NCBI GenBank assembly: GCA_031290755.1
Contig: JAITMY010000106.1
Coordinates: 1-8,010 of the forward strand
From: Prevotellaceae bacterium
GTDB lineage: Bacteria; Bacteroidota; Bacteroidia; Bacteroidales; UBA932
Direction of reading: 5' to 3'
Length of the DNA: 8,010 bases
The first letter of the stretch is position 1, and each line of letters opens with the position of its first letter. The position numbers and the translations under genes are program-made. The notes under the pieces are model-generated. The model was given only the letters and a program-made list of their open reading frames with translations. It did no database searches and was not told the DNA's origin. This document shows positions 7,059-8,010 of the stretch, one piece after another.

Positions 7059-8010
7059 CTACAGCACGACCATCGTTGCGCCGTAGCCGTACTCGCGGAA
7101 CGAGGCGTCGAAGTAGGGCACGTCGGGGTAGCTGTGGTCGAGGCAGCGGCGCAGCTCCAGCTTGAGCTTGCCGCTGCCGATGCCGTGGATGAAGACGATT
7201 TTACCCTTACGTCCGGACTTCAGGGCGTTTTCGAGCATGGCCGTGAAGCGGGCTAACTGTAGCGCCAGCAGCTCGCCTGCCGGCAGCTTTTCGGGGGAGG
7301 ACACGAGCATCTCGGCGTGCAAGTCAACCTCTTCCACCTCAGCGGCTTGCGAGGCCTGCTGCGGCGTTGGCTTAGCGGGCAGATCGTTTTTTTGCAGCAT
7401 GGCCTCCCGCAGCGCCTCGGCGGAGATGCTGACCAGCTGCTCCTTCTCGGCGCCCTCGCTCGAAAAGAGGGGGAGGAGCATCACCTTTTCATCAAAAAAT
7501 TCTGTTTCGACGAAGACTCCCTGCCTGAAGAACTTGACGGGCTGGAGCGTTACATCGGCGGTTTCAAGGCTGTGGGGCGCGTAGGGGATGTTCTTGTAGA
7601 GGATGGCCTCCACGCGCAGCGTTTGCGCCACGCGCAGCTCGCTCAGGTGCAGGGTTTTGACCGGCAGCTTGCTGTCGGGCGCTATCGCCCCTTGGGCGAG
7701 GGGCAGCACGTTGCCGCTGCGCTGCTCGTACATGCCGACGCTGTACAGGGCATGGTAGGGGCTATCGTTCAGCAGGTAGAGCTCCGTTTTGTCGCCAACG
7801 GGGGCGGTGAACGCCAGCATCAGCGCGTAGCTGCTGCCCTGCGCGTCGGGCCGCAGCGTGGCCTGCGGCGACGGGGCGGTGGGCGCTTCTCCGTCGGGCA
7901 GGGCGGCGCTCGCAGGGGCGCTGGCTGCTGGCGCTCCCGCGGGGGCAAGAGGCGCCTCGCGCGAGCGGATGAGCACCAAGTCGGACAGGCGCACCGGTAT
8001 TTCAAAGCCG
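7059..8010 (-). CDS. DUF2027 protein with C-terminal Smr domain (5' end missing)
   Basis: The frame is open through the right edge; the last codons read GFEIPVRLSDLVLI, which resembles the end of the N-terminal beta-barrel of Bacteroidetes DUF2027 proteins. A GTG at 7994 is therefore not the real start, and roughly 40-60 residues are probably missing. About 316 residues are visible. An Ala/Pro-rich linker (roughly visible 16-50) is followed by the DUF2027 core with LLNDSPYHALYSVG and an FFDEKVMLLPLF segment. A variable linker leads to a C-terminal Smr domain of about 90 residues with VDLH (visible 228-231), HGIGSGKLK (275-283) and the ending DASFREYGYGATMVVL. Smr domains are found in MutS2 and stand-alone nucleases; the DLH and HGxGxG motifs are intact. 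No MutS ATPase is fused here. The cellular role of DUF2027-Smr proteins is not known to me; nucleic acid binding or cleavage is inferred. It lies 153 bp upstream of rpsA with no clear terminator between. Confidence 0.88.
   Translation of the reverse strand, partial: GFEIPVRLSDLVLIRSREAPLAPAGAPAASAPASAALPDGEAPTAPSPQATLRPDAQGSSYALMLAFTAPVGDKTELYLLNDSPYHALYSVGMYEQRSGNVLPLAQGAIAPDSKLPVKTLHLSELRVAQTLRVEAILYKNIPYAPHSLETADVTLQPVKFFRQGVFVETEFFDEKVMLLPLFSSEGAEKEQLVSISAEALREAMLQKNDLPAKPTPQQASQAAEVEEVDLHAEMLVSSPEKLPAGELLALQLARFTAMLENALKSGRKGKIVFIHGIGSGKLKLELRRCLDHSYPDVPYFDASFREYGYGATMVVL

Noticed and set aside
7994..8010. GTG at 7994 as the start of the Smr gene
   Set aside because: The frame continues upstream through GFEIPV to the window edge, matching the expected DUF2027 N-terminal region, so the gene is truncated rather than starting here.

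Overview
The window looks like ordinary chromosomal core DNA from a member of the Bacteroidota, most likely Bacteroidales with a moderately high GC content. FabG reads almost like Bacteroides FabG, including the C-terminal VCGGMNT. The S1 protein has a long acidic N-terminal extension, and the serine acetyltransferase is the long Bacteroidetes form. The right-edge gene is a DUF2027-Smr protein, a combination typical of this group. Candidate promoters fit the Bacteroidetes pattern (TAnnTTTG at -7), and starts lack Shine-Dalgarno sequences. All seven genes lie on the minus strand, so transcription runs right to left. The largest plus-strand open frames are shadows of these genes.

Reading with transcription: at the right edge (7059-8010) is a 5'-truncated DUF2027-Smr gene. 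A 153-bp gap with a good -7 box leads into rpsA (ribosomal protein S1, 4938-6905). Three small hairpins follow, the last a clear intrinsic terminator at 4870-4897. A secreted protein (3061-4806) follows that resembles GH123 glycoside hydrolases but appears to lack the catalytic Asp. After 66 bp comes cysE (2110-2994), the first step of cysteine synthesis from serine. A 129-bp gap with a candidate promoter opens the last unit: a small helix-turn-helix-like protein (1714-1980), fabG (940-1686, fatty acid elongation) and tsaD (1-912, tRNA t6A37 modification, lacking its C-terminus at the window edge). These three are separated by 27 bp each and probably form an operon.

The theme is housekeeping: translation (rpsA, tsaD, possibly Smr), lipid synthesis (fabG) and cysteine synthesis (cysE). 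No RNA genes, CRISPR arrays, insertion sequences, phage genes or defence systems are visible. No clear new multi-gene system was found. The best leads are the apparently catalytically altered GH123-like protein and the small DNA-binding-like protein heading the fabG-tsaD unit.
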